NCBI RefSeq assembly: GCF_003612015.1
Contig: NZ_RARB01000006.1
Span: forward strand, 129,263-193,262
Reading direction: 5' to 3'
Length of the DNA stretch: 64,000 nucleotides
DNA from: Pantoea piersonii
Lineage (GTDB): Bacteria; Pseudomonadota; Gammaproteobacteria; Enterobacterales; Enterobacteriaceae
Under the pieces are notes generated by a model. It was not told the origin of the DNA, made no database searches, and worked only from the letters and a program-made list of their open reading frames with translations. Shown one piece after another: positions 45,876-55,916 of the stretch (position 1 is its first letter; every line of letters starts with the position of its first letter). Made by a program: the position numbers and the translations under genes.

Positions 45876-46807
45876 GAAAATATCGACTGGTAGATTATCA
45901 AAAAGGCATATTTTATCCCGGCTGCGGCCCTGCGGCTTTATAGAGTGTGGACATACCCTGAATTTCCTTCATTTTGTTTGCCATGGCGAAAATTCGGACA
46001 AGCACGCTTACCGCTTTTTTTATGGCAAGATATGTGAGCGCCTGAAAAATAATGATGCGGCTAACTATAACAACGCCGAATGCCAAAGTTACTTCAAAGA
46101 AGTATACCGTCTTCAGGAAGAGCTGGAGCGTGTTATTTTAATCTACTATTAATCCCATAAGATGGCGTTTGGTTATTTTCCCGACGCAAACCTGTGCCGT
46201 CAGTTCTTTACCGCAAAACGCCTCTCTTTCCCACCCTCTTGCTGAAACGCCTTGTTAACGGCTAAAAGTTGATGCCCGCGCGTAAATTTCCTTCGGGCGA
46301 AACAGCCAATATTTAAACATCAAAAAGTTACAAAATGCTCACTATCCTCATCCGCCGCGTTACGCTTTAACGTCTCGTTTAGGGTGGGATCGATTACTAC
46401 CCAGGTTCGCCTGTTTGAAATAATAACAATCCCGTTGGCTGAAAATCAGTAATTGCCACTCTCTTTCTTCTTGTCTTAGCGATCTCACGCTTAGAAATAA
46501 CTGTTAGTTAAAAAAGGTATTTGTCACGCTTTATCTTGATGGTTTCATATCATTCATCCTGTCAGGCAATCCTTTCCCGCTAATAAGCGGCTAAAGCCGT
46601 TGATTTTCTGGCTCCCTACCGCCCGGCAAACGCCCTTAATTTAAAGTCTATCGCTTAGCGAAAAAGAATGAAAAAGCAGAAAAGTGACAACTGAGCCCAG
46701 AAAAAAGCTTGCTGCATTGCCAGATAGATAATTTGTTTTTGCTTTTTTGTTCTTTGCAATCGCAGGCAATAAATAAAAAAATGCAAACATGTATACAAGG
46801 AGGACAA
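45876..46807. other. Intergenic region after the aerobactin operon
   Basis: About 930 bp without a supported gene. The plus strand has a stop-free frame from about 45847 to 46152 but with no ATG, GTG or TTG near its head. The last 250 bp are AT-rich and would hold the promoter of the monooxygenase gene starting at 46808. Confidence 0.45.
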
Positions 46808-47797
46808 ATGACCTACCAGCTAAGCATTTTGGATAAATGCCCGCTCGATAAATCTGAAGACGCAGCGAGCGCACTGTCTCGCTCATTGCAGCTCGTTCAG
46901 ATAGCGGAGCGATTAGGCTATCACCGCTACTGGTTTGCGGAGCACCATAACTCCACGGCCCTGGCCAGCCCTTCGCCGGAGTTGCTGATCGCCAGAGCGA
47001 TCGGCGAGACGAAAAGCATTCGGCTCGGCTCAGGCGGGGTCATGCTCCAGCACTACAGCCCTTATAAAGTAGCGGAGAATTTTAACCTGCTTTCTGCGCT
47101 TGCGCCTGACCGTATCGATTTAGGTGTGGGTAAAGCGCCCGGCGGCCTGCCGCTTGCCACCAGGGCGCTGCAACAGGGCGTGAATCCCGCAGAAAAAGGC
47201 GACTTTGCCGCTCAGATTCGCCTGCTGGACGGCTGGCTACGGCCAGCGCGGGAGGAAAAGCAGAAGGAACTCAAGGCGACGCCCGCCCCTACTCAGCCCG
47301 CCTCGCGATTTTTACTCGGCGCCAGCCGGGAAAGCGCCCGGCTCGCCGCCGAGCTGGGGTGGGATTTTGTCTATGCGGCACACATCAACGGCGACGAACA
47401 GCTGATGCAGGACGCTTTGCTGGCCTACACGGAGCACAGCAGCGGCAAAAAAGCGCTGGTGGCGCTTCAGGTCATCGCCGCCACCACCCAGGCTGAGGCC
47501 GCCGCGCTCGCTGAGGGCCTGTGTGTTTATCACGTCATGGCCGAAGGCCAGCCGGGCGTTAACGTCTCGACTTACGAGCTGGCTGAACTCTACGTCAGGC
47601 AGGCGGGGTATCAGCATTACACCATTGAAAAGCGGATGCCGTCGCTGCTGCACGGCACCGCTGGCGATATCCACCAAAAGCTGACGCGACTGCATGAGAA
47701 ATATCATATTGATGAATTCATCATTGATACGCCCGTCGCGGAAGCGCGCGCCCGGGTGAGATCGATCGAACTGCTAGCGAATAGATCGCTTAATTAA
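46808..47797 (+). CDS. Luciferase-like flavin monooxygenase (MsnO8/CmoO-like)
   Basis: 329 residues, FMN-dependent LLM-class TIM barrel. Start ATG 46808 has AGGAGG at perfect spacing; the frame is open 33 codons further upstream but has no better start. Family blocks: LSILDKCPLDKSED, GYHRYWFAEHHNSTALASPSPELLIA, RLGSGGVMLQHYSPYKVAENFNLLSALAPDRIDLGVGKAPGG. These are typical of the MsnO8 group, which includes Bacillus YtmO (CmoO). It needs FMNH2 from a separate reductase, which is not encoded here. It heads a cluster with a second monooxygenase, an ABC importer and a GNAT enzyme. Confidence 0.87.
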   Translation: MTYQLSILDKCPLDKSEDAASALSRSLQLVQIAERLGYHRYWFAEHHNSTALASPSPELLIARAIGETKSIRLGSGGVMLQHYSPYKVAENFNLLSALAPDRIDLGVGKAPGGLPLATRALQQGVNPAEKGDFAAQIRLLDGWLRPAREEKQKELKATPAPTQPASRFLLGASRESARLAAELGWDFVYAAHINGDEQLMQDALLAYTEHSSGKKALVALQVIAATTQAEAAALAEGLCVYHVMAEGQPGVNVSTYELAELYVRQAGYQHYTIEKRMPSLLHGTAGDIHQKLTRLHEKYHIDEFIIDTPVAEARARVRSIELLANRSLN

Positions 47798-47813
47798 CGT
47801 GACGTCAGGGATA

Positions 47814-47845
47814 AATAGCCGCCTCAGGTAAAAGCGGCGGCTATT
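47814..47845 (+). terminator. Hairpin between the two monooxygenase genes
   Basis: AATAGCCGCC and GGCGGCTATT form a 10-bp stem with a 12-base loop, 16 bp after the stop. No T-run follows, so it may attenuate or protect the transcript. Confidence 0.45.
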
Positions 47846-47882
47846 CATACGTCTTATTTACCGGCATTGATTAATCTGGAAT

Positions 47883-49199
47883 ATGATGAAAAACAGGAAA
47901 ATGCATCTTGGCACCATGATCCATGGCGCGATGGGAAATATGTCCGCATGGCGTCATCAAACCGCGCAGGCAGACGCCAGCATCAGCTTTGACTTCGCAC
48001 GCAGCATTGCGACCAAGGCGGAAGAGGGAATTTTCGATTTTGTCTTTGTCGCCGATGGCCTCTTTATTAACGCAAAATCCGCGCCCCACTTTCTCAACCG
48101 CTTTGAGCCGATGACGCTGCTCTCCGCGCTGGCGCTGGTAACCCGCAAAATCGGACTGGTCGGCACCGTCTCGACCTCCTACAGCGAACCGTTTACCGTT
48201 GCCCGGCAATTTATGAGCCTCGATCATCTCAGTGATGGGCGGGCGGGCTGGAACGTGGTCACGACGCCGCTTGAGGGCTCGGCGAAAAACTTTTCCCGCG
48301 AGAAGCATCCCGACCATGGAGAGCGCTACCAGATAGCGCAAGAGTATATCGAAGTCGTGAAAGGCTTATGGAACTCCTGGGATGAAGATGCGTTTGTGCG
48401 TAATAAAGAGACGGGGCAGTTCTTTGACCCGGAGAAAATGCACACCCTCAATCACGAAGGTAAATATTTTCAGGTTCAGGGTCCGCTAAATATAGGACGC
48501 TCGGCGCAGGGGCAGCCGGTTATTTTCCAGGCGGGCACCTCCGATGCGGGGATCGCGCTCGCCGCCGCCCAGGCAGAGGCGGTTTTTACCCGTCAGGACA
48601 GCGTCGAAAAAGCGCAGGCCTATTATGAATCCCTGAAAGGAGAGCTGAACAACTACGGGCGCAGCGAAGCTGACTTAGCGATTTTGCAGGGCGTGACGGT
48701 GATTGTCGGTGAGTCCGCCGAGGATGCGGAAAAGCAGTATCAGTCTGTCGCCGGGCTGGTTTCCATTGAGGAGGCACTGAACTTCCTGGGTCGCTATTTT
48801 GATCACCATGATTTTTCACAGTATCCGCTCGACGAACCTTTCCCGGAGCTGGGCACGCTCGGGCAGAACAGCTTTCGCGGCTATACCGACGAAATCAAAC
48901 GCAAGGCGAAAGAGCAAGGCTTTACGCTACGCCAGGCGGCGCTGGAGTCCGCGACGCCGCGTCCGGTGTTTATCGGCACGGCAGAAGAGGTAGCCGACGG
49001 ACTGCAGCATTGGTTTGAGAACAGAGCAGCAGACGGTTTTATCATCATGGGCGGAACGCCCGATACGTTTCCCCGCTTCGTCGATCGGGTCGTGCCACTT
49101 CTTCAGGAAAGAGGGCTTACGCCCAAAAGCTATCGCGCAAATACCCTGCGGGAGAATTTGCTGAACAAAAAAATAACGCAACGGCAGGCGGGTCAATGA
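47883..49199 (+). CDS. Flavin-dependent monooxygenase, NtaA/SnaA/DszA family
   Basis: 438 residues, LLM-class monooxygenase of the NtaA/DszA/SnaA/DmoA group. Diagnostic segments: [87 protein letters not shown], and [26 protein letters not shown]. Members oxidise organic sulfur or amine compounds with FMNH2 and O2; Bacillus YtnJ (CmoJ), in S-(2-succino)cysteine breakdown, is one. Its stop overlaps the start of the binding-protein gene by four bases (ATGA). Confidence 0.88.
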   Translation: MMKNRKMHLGTMIHGAMGNMSAWRHQTAQADASISFDFARSIATKAEEGIFDFVFVADGLFINAKSAPHFLNRFEPMTLLSALALVTRKIGLVGTVSTSYSEPFTVARQFMSLDHLSDGRAGWNVVTTPLEGSAKNFSREKHPDHGERYQIAQEYIEVVKGLWNSWDEDAFVRNKETGQFFDPEKMHTLNHEGKYFQVQGPLNIGRSAQGQPVIFQAGTSDAGIALAAAQAEAVFTRQDSVEKAQAYYESLKGELNNYGRSEADLAILQGVTVIVGESAEDAEKQYQSVAGLVSIEEALNFLGRYFDHHDFSQYPLDEPFPELGTLGQNSFRGYTDEIKRKAKEQGFTLRQAALESATPRPVFIGTAEEVADGLQHWFENRAADGFIIMGGTPDTFPRFVDRVVPLLQERGLTPKSYRANTLRENLLNKKITQRQAGQ

Positions 49200-50137
49200 A
49201 TATCAAAAAAACGCTTTCAGTCGCTCTGCTGTTATTCGCCGCCTGTCCGGTGCTGGCAGATGAGAACGCTGTCTCGCTGAACGGTCAGCCCATCAGCCTC
49301 GAAGCGAATAAACAACCTGTCGATACGCCTGAAAATCCCGCGGCGCTTGCCGCGCTGCCAAAGGACTTTCATTTTGTAAAGCCCGGCTACTTTACCGTGG
49401 CAGTACTGGCACATAACTCTCCCCCGCTTTTTGTCTATGCCGACGACAATAAAACCCTGCTCGGCAGCGAGGTCGATATGGCAAGGCTGATCGCGGATAG
49501 CCTGGGCCTGAAGCTGAATATCGTCCCGACCTCGTGGGAAGACTGGCCGCTGGGCGTTATCGCAGGGAAATATGATGCCGCTATCACCAACGTAACGGTA
49601 ACGAACGCGCGCAAGGCAAAGTTTGACTTCGCCACCTATCGCCGCGATACGCTGGGCTTCTACGTGAAAAAGGATAGCCCCATTACCTCAATCTCTAAGC
49701 CAGAGGATATTGCCGGGCTGCGCATTATCGTGACCTCCGGCACCAATCAGGAAGCGGTGCTGCTGGCCTGGGACAAGCAGAATCAGGCGAAAGGGCTTAA
49801 ACCCTTCACTCCGGTTTATTCCCGCGATGAAGCGATGCTCAATCTGACGCTGCAATCGGGACGCGCAGACGCCTACTTTGGCCCTAATGTGATCGGCGCC
49901 TGGAAAGCCGCCCTGACGGGCACTACGCATCGGGTCGGCAGCGTGGCAGGCGGCTGGCCGAAAACGGCACATATCGGCGCGGCCGTTAAAAAAGATTCAG
50001 GGCTGGTAAACGCCGTTAACGTCGCGCTTAACGGCGTTATTGAAAACGGCGACTACCTCAAGGTGCTGAATCGCTGGGGCGAGGGGATCGAAAAAATCGA
50101 TCGCTCTGAAATTAATCCGCCAGGACTGGGAGATTAG
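49196..50137 (+). CDS. ABC transporter amino-acid-type binding protein, copy 1
   Basis: 313 residues, periplasmic solute-binding family 3. Signal peptide to about residue 21 (VLA/DEN). Binding-fold motifs: [68 protein letters not shown] and [15 protein letters not shown]. The E-D-W-P-L and N-V-T-V-T segments differ from the usual polar amino acid binders, so the ligand may be a modified amino acid or sulfonate. It is translationally coupled to the monooxygenase before it and is followed one base after its stop by the GNAT gene. Copy 2 at 52553 is a paralogue. Confidence 0.9.
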   Translation: MNIKKTLSVALLLFAACPVLADENAVSLNGQPISLEANKQPVDTPENPAALAALPKDFHFVKPGYFTVAVLAHNSPPLFVYADDNKTLLGSEVDMARLIADSLGLKLNIVPTSWEDWPLGVIAGKYDAAITNVTVTNARKAKFDFATYRRDTLGFYVKKDSPITSISKPEDIAGLRIIVTSGTNQEAVLLAWDKQNQAKGLKPFTPVYSRDEAMLNLTLQSGRADAYFGPNVIGAWKAALTGTTHRVGSVAGGWPKTAHIGAAVKKDSGLVNAVNVALNGVIENGDYLKVLNRWGEGIEKIDRSEINPPGLGD

Positions 50138-50138
50138 T

Positions 50139-50654
50139 ATGCCGCTGGAGAGCAGCTACGCTTTTCGCCTCGTCTCGCCGGCTGACGAGGCGCTCGCAGA
50201 GATTATGAAAGGGCTAATGGAAGAGTACGCCAGCCTCTACGGCGACTACTTTTCTCGTCACGCCGTGCCTGAACAAACCGAATGGTATCTGCCGCCTCAG
50301 GGTGGCTTTATCGTGCTGGAGAAGGCGGGCCAGATCCTCGCCATGGGCGGCTTTAAACGCTATGACGCGCAGACCGCCGAATTCAAGCGCATCTGGGTGC
50401 GATCCGATCTCCGCCAGCAGGGCCTGGCGGGAGAAATATTATCGGAGCTGGAGAGACTGGCGGCGAAAGCGGGCTATAGCCAGATCTACCTGACAACCGG
50501 CTTCCGGCAGCGCGGCGCCACCCGGCTCTATCTGCGCCACGGTTTTCACGCCCTGCACGATCTGAGCGGCGATCTGGAGCGCTACTCGCTGCCTCCTTAC
50601 GACGGCCGACTGGGTTTCCGCAAGGCCATTGACCCTCTTGAAGTGAATTCCTGA
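50139..50654 (+). CDS. GNAT-family N-acetyltransferase
   Basis: 171 residues. The acetyl-CoA-binding motif A is RIWVRSDLRQQGLAGEILSELERLA (Q/R-x-x-G-x-A pattern) followed by IYLTTGFRQRGATRLYLRHGFHAL, the last helix-strand part of the fold. It transfers acetyl from acetyl-CoA to an amine. It lies between the binding protein and the permease of the importer, so its substrate is probably the imported compound. In Bacillus, S-modified cysteines are N-acetylated before oxidation by the CmoJ/CmoO-type enzymes; this gene could play that part. Confidence 0.85.
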   Translation: MPLESSYAFRLVSPADEALAEIMKGLMEEYASLYGDYFSRHAVPEQTEWYLPPQGGFIVLEKAGQILAMGGFKRYDAQTAEFKRIWVRSDLRQQGLAGEILSELERLAAKAGYSQIYLTTGFRQRGATRLYLRHGFHALHDLSGDLERYSLPPYDGRLGFRKAIDPLEVNS

Positions 50655-51562
50655 TGATGAATAAACACCACACATTAAAAGTCGTTCCGGCGCGCTATCC
50701 CGGAAGGATCGCAGGCAGTATCTTCGCGCTGGCGATTTTCGCCGGGATTATTCAGTCAGTCGCGCTGAACCCGCGCTGGGAATGGGGCGTATTTGCGCGA
50801 TGGTTTTTTGATCCGGTTATTATTCACGGTTTAGGGCAGACGCTGCTGCTGACGCTGTGGGGCACCGTACTTAGCCTGCTGTTTGGCGGCCTGCTCGCGA
50901 TGGCGCGTATGTCATCCTCATGGCTGCTGCGGACGCTCTCCTGGGGCTATATCTGGCTGTTTCGCTCGCTGCCGCTGATCGTGGTGCTGATCGTGCTTTA
51001 TAACTTCTCCTATCTCTATGACCGGCTCTCAATAGGCATCCCCTTTACCACGCTGAGCTGGGGCAGTTTCCCGACGATCAACGTGCTCGGACAGTTTCCC
51101 GCCGCGGTGATCGGCCTGACATTAGTACAGTCCGCCTACAGCGCGGAGATCATTCGCGGCGGCTTTATGGGCGTCGATCATGGCCAGTTTGAGGCAGCCG
51201 CAGCGCTGGGGCTTTCCGCGCGGCGCAGAACCCTGCGCATTATCCTGCCGCAGGCGCTTAGAGCCATTATTCCTACTGCTTTTAATGAAATCATCAGCCT
51301 GGCGAAGGGAACCGCGATGGTTTATGTGCTGGCCATGCCGGAGCTGTTTTACACCATTCAGATGATCTACAACCGCAACCAGGAGGTCATTCCGCTGCTG
51401 ATGGTGGGCGCAGCCTGGTATTTGATTATCACTACGGCACTCTCCGCCATTCAGTATTTTGTCGAACGGCATCTGGCGAAAAGCGCGCAGCGCAGCCCGC
51501 AAGGATCGCTGAAACCTTTATTCTCACGCGTAAAATCCATCCAGGCCGTAGAGGAAAATTAA
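50654..51562 (+). CDS. ABC transporter permease, polar amino acid type
   Basis: 302 residues. The inner-membrane channel of the importer, with an N-terminal segment and five more membrane spans. The ATPase-contact (EAA) loop is FEAAAALGLSARRRTLRIILPQALRAIIP. It starts inside the stop codon of the GNAT gene (TGATG), with two consecutive ATGs. HisM/GlnP-type permeases usually work as a dimer; only one permease gene is present, so a homodimer is likely. Confidence 0.92.
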   Translation: MMNKHHTLKVVPARYPGRIAGSIFALAIFAGIIQSVALNPRWEWGVFARWFFDPVIIHGLGQTLLLTLWGTVLSLLFGGLLAMARMSSSWLLRTLSWGYIWLFRSLPLIVVLIVLYNFSYLYDRLSIGIPFTTLSWGSFPTINVLGQFPAAVIGLTLVQSAYSAEIIRGGFMGVDHGQFEAAAALGLSARRRTLRIILPQALRAIIPTAFNEIISLAKGTAMVYVLAMPELFYTIQMIYNRNQEVIPLLMVGAAWYLIITTALSAIQYFVERHLAKSAQRSPQGSLKPLFSRVKSIQAVEEN

Positions 51563-52351
51563 ATGCTTAAAGCCGTCGATTTCGATAAGCCTCTGCGCGG
51601 TGAGATCGTGATTTCATCCATCACAAAATACTTTGGACGCCATAAGGCGCTGGATGATATTTCGCTCAATATTAAACCGGGTACCGTTACCGTTATTCTG
51701 GGGCCTTCCGGCTCGGGAAAATCAACGCTGTTAAGAACCATCAACCACCTTGAGCGCGTCGATCAGGGCTTTATTCAAATAGACGGGGAATATATCGGTT
51801 ACAGAAAGAAAAACGATCGGCTTCACGAGCTTAAGGAGAAGGAGATCCTTAAGCAACGCATTAACGTGGGTTACGTCTTTCAGAACTTTAACCTTTTCCC
51901 CCATATGACCGTTCTGCAGAACTTAATTGAGGCGCCGGTCGCGCATAAGCAGCTGAAGAAAGATGAGGCTATCGCGCTCGCCAGCAGGCTGCTGACCACC
52001 GTGGGACTCGCCCATAAGGCCGACGCCTGGCCGCGACATCTGTCGGGCGGTCAGCAGCAGCGTATAGCGATTGCCCGCGCGCTGATGCTCAGGCCGCGCG
52101 TGATGCTTTTTGATGAGCCAACCTCAGCGCTCGATCCCGAGCTGGTGGGCGAAGTGCTGGAGGTTATCAAAAACCTGGCCCGCTCAGGTACCACGATGGT
52201 CGTGGTGACGCACGAAATTGGGTTTGCACGCGAAGTTGCCGACAATATTGTCTTTATGGATCACGGGAAAATTATTGAAACCGGCGGTGCGGAAATTCTG
52301 GCGGATGCCAAAAATGAGCGCACCCGACAGTTCCTGTCACGGGTGCTATAA
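51563..52351 (+). CDS. ABC transporter ATP-binding protein, polar amino acid type
   Basis: 262 residues. Walker [10 protein letters not shown] at 47-55, signature LSGGQQQR at 160-167, Walker B VMLFDEP at 180-186, and the His switch in VVTHEIG. GlnQ/HisP-like subgroup for amino acid uptake. It begins directly after the permease stop codon. A strong hairpin terminator follows 41 bp after its stop, separating it from binding-protein copy 2. Confidence 0.95.
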   Translation: MLKAVDFDKPLRGEIVISSITKYFGRHKALDDISLNIKPGTVTVILGPSGSGKSTLLRTINHLERVDQGFIQIDGEYIGYRKKNDRLHELKEKEILKQRINVGYVFQNFNLFPHMTVLQNLIEAPVAHKQLKKDEAIALASRLLTTVGLAHKADAWPRHLSGGQQQRIAIARALMLRPRVMLFDEPTSALDPELVGEVLEVIKNLARSGTTMVVVTHEIGFAREVADNIVFMDHGKIIETGGAEILADAKNERTRQFLSRVL

Positions 52352-52392
52352 AAGTTATTGAGCGTCTTCTTGCTTTCCTCCCGCCCCAAAGA

Positions 52393-52419
52393 AAAGCCGT
52401 TATTTAATATAACGGCTTT
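52393..52419 (+). terminator. Rho-independent terminator after the ABC ATPase gene
   Basis: AAAGCCGTTAT and ATAACGGCTTT make an 11-bp stem with a 5-base loop; the stem itself ends in TTT. Confidence 0.8.
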
Positions 52420-52552
52420 GATAGCCGGAATGGTTATTAAGCAAACGCGTTAAAACAGGATATCGTTATTTCCCGCTGATACGCGAATAAAAAGATATGC
52501 ACTCTCGTCATTATTAATTAAGGCCACGCCTCGGCCAGATAAGGACCGCCCG

Positions 52553-53464
52553 ATGAACTTATTAGCAAAACTGCTTTGTTTTACCCTCTTTCTTCCTCTC
52601 ACGCTCTATGCAGATGATTTTAAGCGCGTGGATATTGTCAAAAATGAACAACCGCTGACCACCCCGATTAATCCCAACGCTGTCGCAAAAATACCTGCAG
52701 ATTTTCACTTTATTACGCCGGGCTATCTGACCATCGCCATTTCAACCACCCATTCACCGCCTCTCTACTTTCTCGGCTCTGACAATAAATCGCTTATCGG
52801 CAGCGATCCGGACATCGCGTCGCTGATTGCGCAGAGCCTGGGGCTGAAGCTGAGAATTATTCCGGCCGCCTGGGAGGACTGGCCGCTGGGCATTACCTCC
52901 GGCCGGTATGATGCGGCCATGTTTAATATCGCGGTCACCGAGGAGAGAAAAAAGAAGTTTGATTTCGCCACCTACCGCTCCAGCCGACAGAGCTTTTCCG
53001 CCAGGGCTGACAGCAGCCTGACCAGCATCAACTCCCCTGAGGAAGCGGCAGGCAAGCGCATCATCGTTCAGTCAGGTACCAATCAGGAGAGAATACTGCT
53101 CAGCTGGGATGAAAAAAACCGGGCAAAGGGGTTGAAGCCTGTCGACTTCATCTATCTGTCGGACGAAGCCTCCTCCATGCTCTACCTGCTTTCAGGACGC
53201 GCCGACGCAATGTTTGGTCCAGATTCTTCCGCCTCCTGGAAAGTCGCGCTGAACGGGAAAACCAAAATCATCGGCTATGGCCCTTATCGTACGCCGGTCG
53301 CCGTCACAAGCAAAAAGGGAAACGGCCTGGACATCGCGCTGCAGGAGGCGATAAACGGGCTGATTCAAAACGGGAAGTATCGTGAGGCGTTAAAGCGGTG
53401 GGGACAGTCGAGCGAAGCGGTCAGCGCGTCAGAGGTGAACCCGCCGGGAATCATCTATCAGTAG
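52553..53464 (+). CDS. ABC transporter amino-acid-type binding protein, copy 2
   Basis: 303 residues, paralogue of the protein at 49196-50137. Signal peptide to residue 20 (LYA/DDF). Shared blocks: [84 protein letters not shown] and RIIVQSGTNQERILL. The terminator before it means it has its own transcript. A second binding protein for a single permease and ATPase would widen the ligand range of the importer. Confidence 0.9.
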   Translation: MNLLAKLLCFTLFLPLTLYADDFKRVDIVKNEQPLTTPINPNAVAKIPADFHFITPGYLTIAISTTHSPPLYFLGSDNKSLIGSDPDIASLIAQSLGLKLRIIPAAWEDWPLGITSGRYDAAMFNIAVTEERKKKFDFATYRSSRQSFSARADSSLTSINSPEEAAGKRIIVQSGTNQERILLSWDEKNRAKGLKPVDFIYLSDEASSMLYLLSGRADAMFGPDSSASWKVALNGKTKIIGYGPYRTPVAVTSKKGNGLDIALQEAINGLIQNGKYREALKRWGQSSEAVSASEVNPPGIIYQ

Positions 53465-53476
53465 CCAGTAACAGGC

Positions 53477-53501
53477 GAGCCGCGAGCGTCACTCACGGCT
53501 C
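53477..53501. terminator. Hairpin between convergent genes
   Basis: GAGCCG-x-GAG and CTC-x-CGGCTC form an imperfect stem (one C-A mismatch) with a 5-base loop, 13 bp after the binding-protein stop. No T-run. Confidence 0.4.
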
Positions 53502-53537
53502 TCCTGAGCGCTGTTCACCTGCTACAGGCGTCTGCCA

Positions 53538-55916
53538 TCAGGGCAAGCTGTAGGCGATAACGTCATCGCCGCGCTTGTCAGAATGTGGTGAGCCGCCGGC
53601 AAAAATAACCACGTATTGCTTGCCTGTCTTCGCCGAGCGGTAGGTGATGGGACCGCTCTGGCTGCCCACTGGCAGACGTGATTTCCACAGCTCCTCGCCC
53701 GTGTGGCTGTTATACGCGCGCAGATAGAAATCCTGCGTACCCGCAAAGAACAGCAGGCCAGAACGCGTGGCCAGCGATGGCCCCAGGGTTGGCATACCCA
53801 GCGGCATCTGCAGGCCAACCGGTATCCCTAACGGCCCGGTATCCTGGACGGTGCCTACTGGAATCTGCCATACCAGCTGATGCGTTTTCAGGTTAATCGC
53901 CGAGAGCGTGCCGAAAGGCGGCGCCTGGCAAGGCACACCCAGCGGCGACATCAGACGCTCACGCAAAGTACCAAACGGAAGCCCTTTCTGGACAATCCAT
54001 CCCATCCCTTCGCTGGTGCCTTGTCCCGGTGGAATGTCTTTGGCAGCGACCATTTTGTAGTACAGACCCAGACGTAAATCATTAACAAACATCAGATTCG
54101 TCGTGGGGTCAACTGAGACGCCTCCCCAGTTAATTCCACCAAGCGATCCTGGATATTGCAGCGTCATATCCAGCCCAGGAGGAGTAAAAATTCCTTCATA
54201 GCGACTGGACTTAAAGCGAATGCGGCACAGCAGCTGATCGAACGGCGTGGCGCCCCACATATCGGACTCTTTCAGCGTCTCATTGCCGATACCCGGCATT
54301 GAGGAGTAAGGCTGCGTAGGCGAATAGCGTTCGCCCGGCAGATTGCCCTGTGGTACAGGACGCTCCTCAATCGGCGCGATCGGTTTACCGTTACGGCGAT
54401 CGAGCAGGTAAATCATGCCGGTTTTAGAGGTTTCAGCCAGCGCAGGCGTGACGGTGCCGTCATCGTTTTTAATGTCATACAGCAGCGGCGTGCCCGTGAC
54501 ATCAAAGTCCCACAGGTCGTGATGAACGGTCTGGAAGTGCCAGACCGGACGACCGGTTGCCACATTGACCGCCACGATAGAGGAACTGTACTTGTCATCT
54601 TCCGGGGTACGTTCGCCGCCGAAGAAGTCCGGCGTGGCGTTGCCTGTTGGCAGGTAAACCTGGCCGAGATCGGCGTCATAAGACATACCGACCCAGACGT
54701 TTGGCGTGCCGCGCGTATAACCTGCCGGGGAGAGCGGCTCGCGCGTCACCGCAGGATTACCTGGATCCCACGCCCATACCAGCTTTCCGGTCACGGCATC
54801 GAAGGCGCGAACCACACCCGGCGGCTCACCGGTTTCGAAGTTATCGATAACGCGGCCGCCGACGATAACCAGGTTGCCAGCCACCAGCGGCGCGGAAGAC
54901 TGCTGATAGTAGCCAGGCTTCACTTCACCCATGCCGGTCTTCAGGTCGACAACGCCGTTATCGCCAAAGTTCGCGGCGGGCTTGCCCGTGTGCGCATCAA
55001 TGGCGACCAGGCGCCCGTCACCGGTCGGGAAGAACAGCCGCTGCGGACTGACGGAGGCGTCAAGCGCGCTGCCTGGCGATACCACGTTTTTAGCGCGGGT
55101 CGCATCAAAGTAGCCAATGCCCCGGCAGCGCTGATAGGTAGAGTTGCCCCGGCCCGCGGTGTAACGCCATTTTTCCTGACCACTGTCGATATCGTAGGAG
55201 ATCAGCGAGGTGTAGGCGGTGCAGACAAACAGGCTGTCGCCGATCTGCAGCGGCGTGTTCTGATCTTCCGCATCACCTTTATCCGGCACCACGGCTTCGC
55301 CGGTATGCGCCGTCCAGGCGACCTTAAGATCGTTTACGTTTTCAGGGGTGATATCGCTCAGCGTTGAAAAGCGTGAGCCCCTGCTATCTCCCGACCAGGT
55401 TTGCCAGTCCTGAGGGCCGGAGTCTGGTGCGATATCGTGAGCGGACGCGTTGTTTGCTGCCACATCTCCGTTGCGGATAATTCCCTTCGGCTGGAAGGTG
55501 CTGATAAAGGCGGCAATTACGCCAACCGCAACCACGCCGCCGAAGGCCAGCGACCAGTGACGCGTTTGACGATGGCGGGAGAGCAGAGGAACGGAAAACG
55601 CAATCAGCACCGCGCCCGCAGCGGGTGCGAAGAGTCGGGAAAAGAGCGGCCAGAACTGCAGCCCAACATCCATTAACGACCAGATAATACTGAAGATCAG
55701 CGTAACGCCGAACAGCAGTGCGCCCGCCATATGACGGCGGAACAGTAAAATACCGCTGACGAGCAGCAGCACGCCAGCAATCAAAAAGTATCCGCTGCCG
55801 CCCAGCCAGACCAGCCAGCCCCCGCCGCCGATAAAATAGAGACCGGCCAAGGCGGTGACAATGCCAACCAGCCTTAGCCAGATTCGCCCGAGCTTCCCCG
55901 TTTTATTCACATCCAT
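53538..55916 (-). CDS. gcd: Membrane-bound PQQ-dependent glucose dehydrogenase
   Basis: 792 residues, as expected for Gcd (E. coli 796). Five membrane segments in the first 150 residues, then an eight-bladed quinoprotein propeller in the periplasm. Recognised blocks: WSGDSRGSRFSTLSDITPENV, EDQNTPLQIGDSLFVCTAY, YQRCRGIGYFD, SSAPLVAGNLVIVGGRV, the HHDLWDFDVTG segment that carries the catalytic Asp, ETSKTGMIYLLDRRNGKPI with the PQQ-contacting Lys, and the C-terminal KQYVVIFAGGSPH. It oxidises glucose to gluconolactone outside the cytoplasm and reduces ubiquinone. PQQ synthesis genes are not in the window. It is transcribed alone. Confidence 0.96.
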   Translation of the reverse strand: MDVNKTGKLGRIWLRLVGIVTALAGLYFIGGGGWLVWLGGSGYFLIAGVLLLVSGILLFRRHMAGALLFGVTLIFSIIWSLMDVGLQFWPLFSRLFAPAAGAVLIAFSVPLLSRHRQTRHWSLAFGGVVAVGVIAAFISTFQPKGIIRNGDVAANNASAHDIAPDSGPQDWQTWSGDSRGSRFSTLSDITPENVNDLKVAWTAHTGEAVVPDKGDAEDQNTPLQIGDSLFVCTAYTSLISYDIDSGQEKWRYTAGRGNSTYQRCRGIGYFDATRAKNVVSPGSALDASVSPQRLFFPTGDGRLVAIDAHTGKPAANFGDNGVVDLKTGMGEVKPGYYQQSSAPLVAGNLVIVGGRVIDNFETGEPPGVVRAFDAVTGKLVWAWDPGNPAVTREPLSPAGYTRGTPNVWVGMSYDADLGQVYLPTGNATPDFFGGERTPEDDKYSSSIVAVNVATGRPVWHFQTVHHDLWDFDVTGTPLLYDIKNDDGTVTPALAETSKTGMIYLLDRRNGKPIAPIEERPVPQGNLPGERYSPTQPYSSMPGIGNETLKESDMWGATPFDQLLCRIRFKSSRYEGIFTPPGLDMTLQYPGSLGGINWGGVSVDPTTNLMFVNDLRLGLYYKMVAAKDIPPGQGTSEGMGWIVQKGLPFGTLRERLMSPLGVPCQAPPFGTLSAINLKTHQLVWQIPVGTVQDTGPLGIPVGLQMPLGMPTLGPSLATRSGLLFFAGTQDFYLRAYNSHTGEELWKSRLPVGSQSGPITYRSAKTGKQYVVIFAGGSPHSDKRGDDVIAYSLP

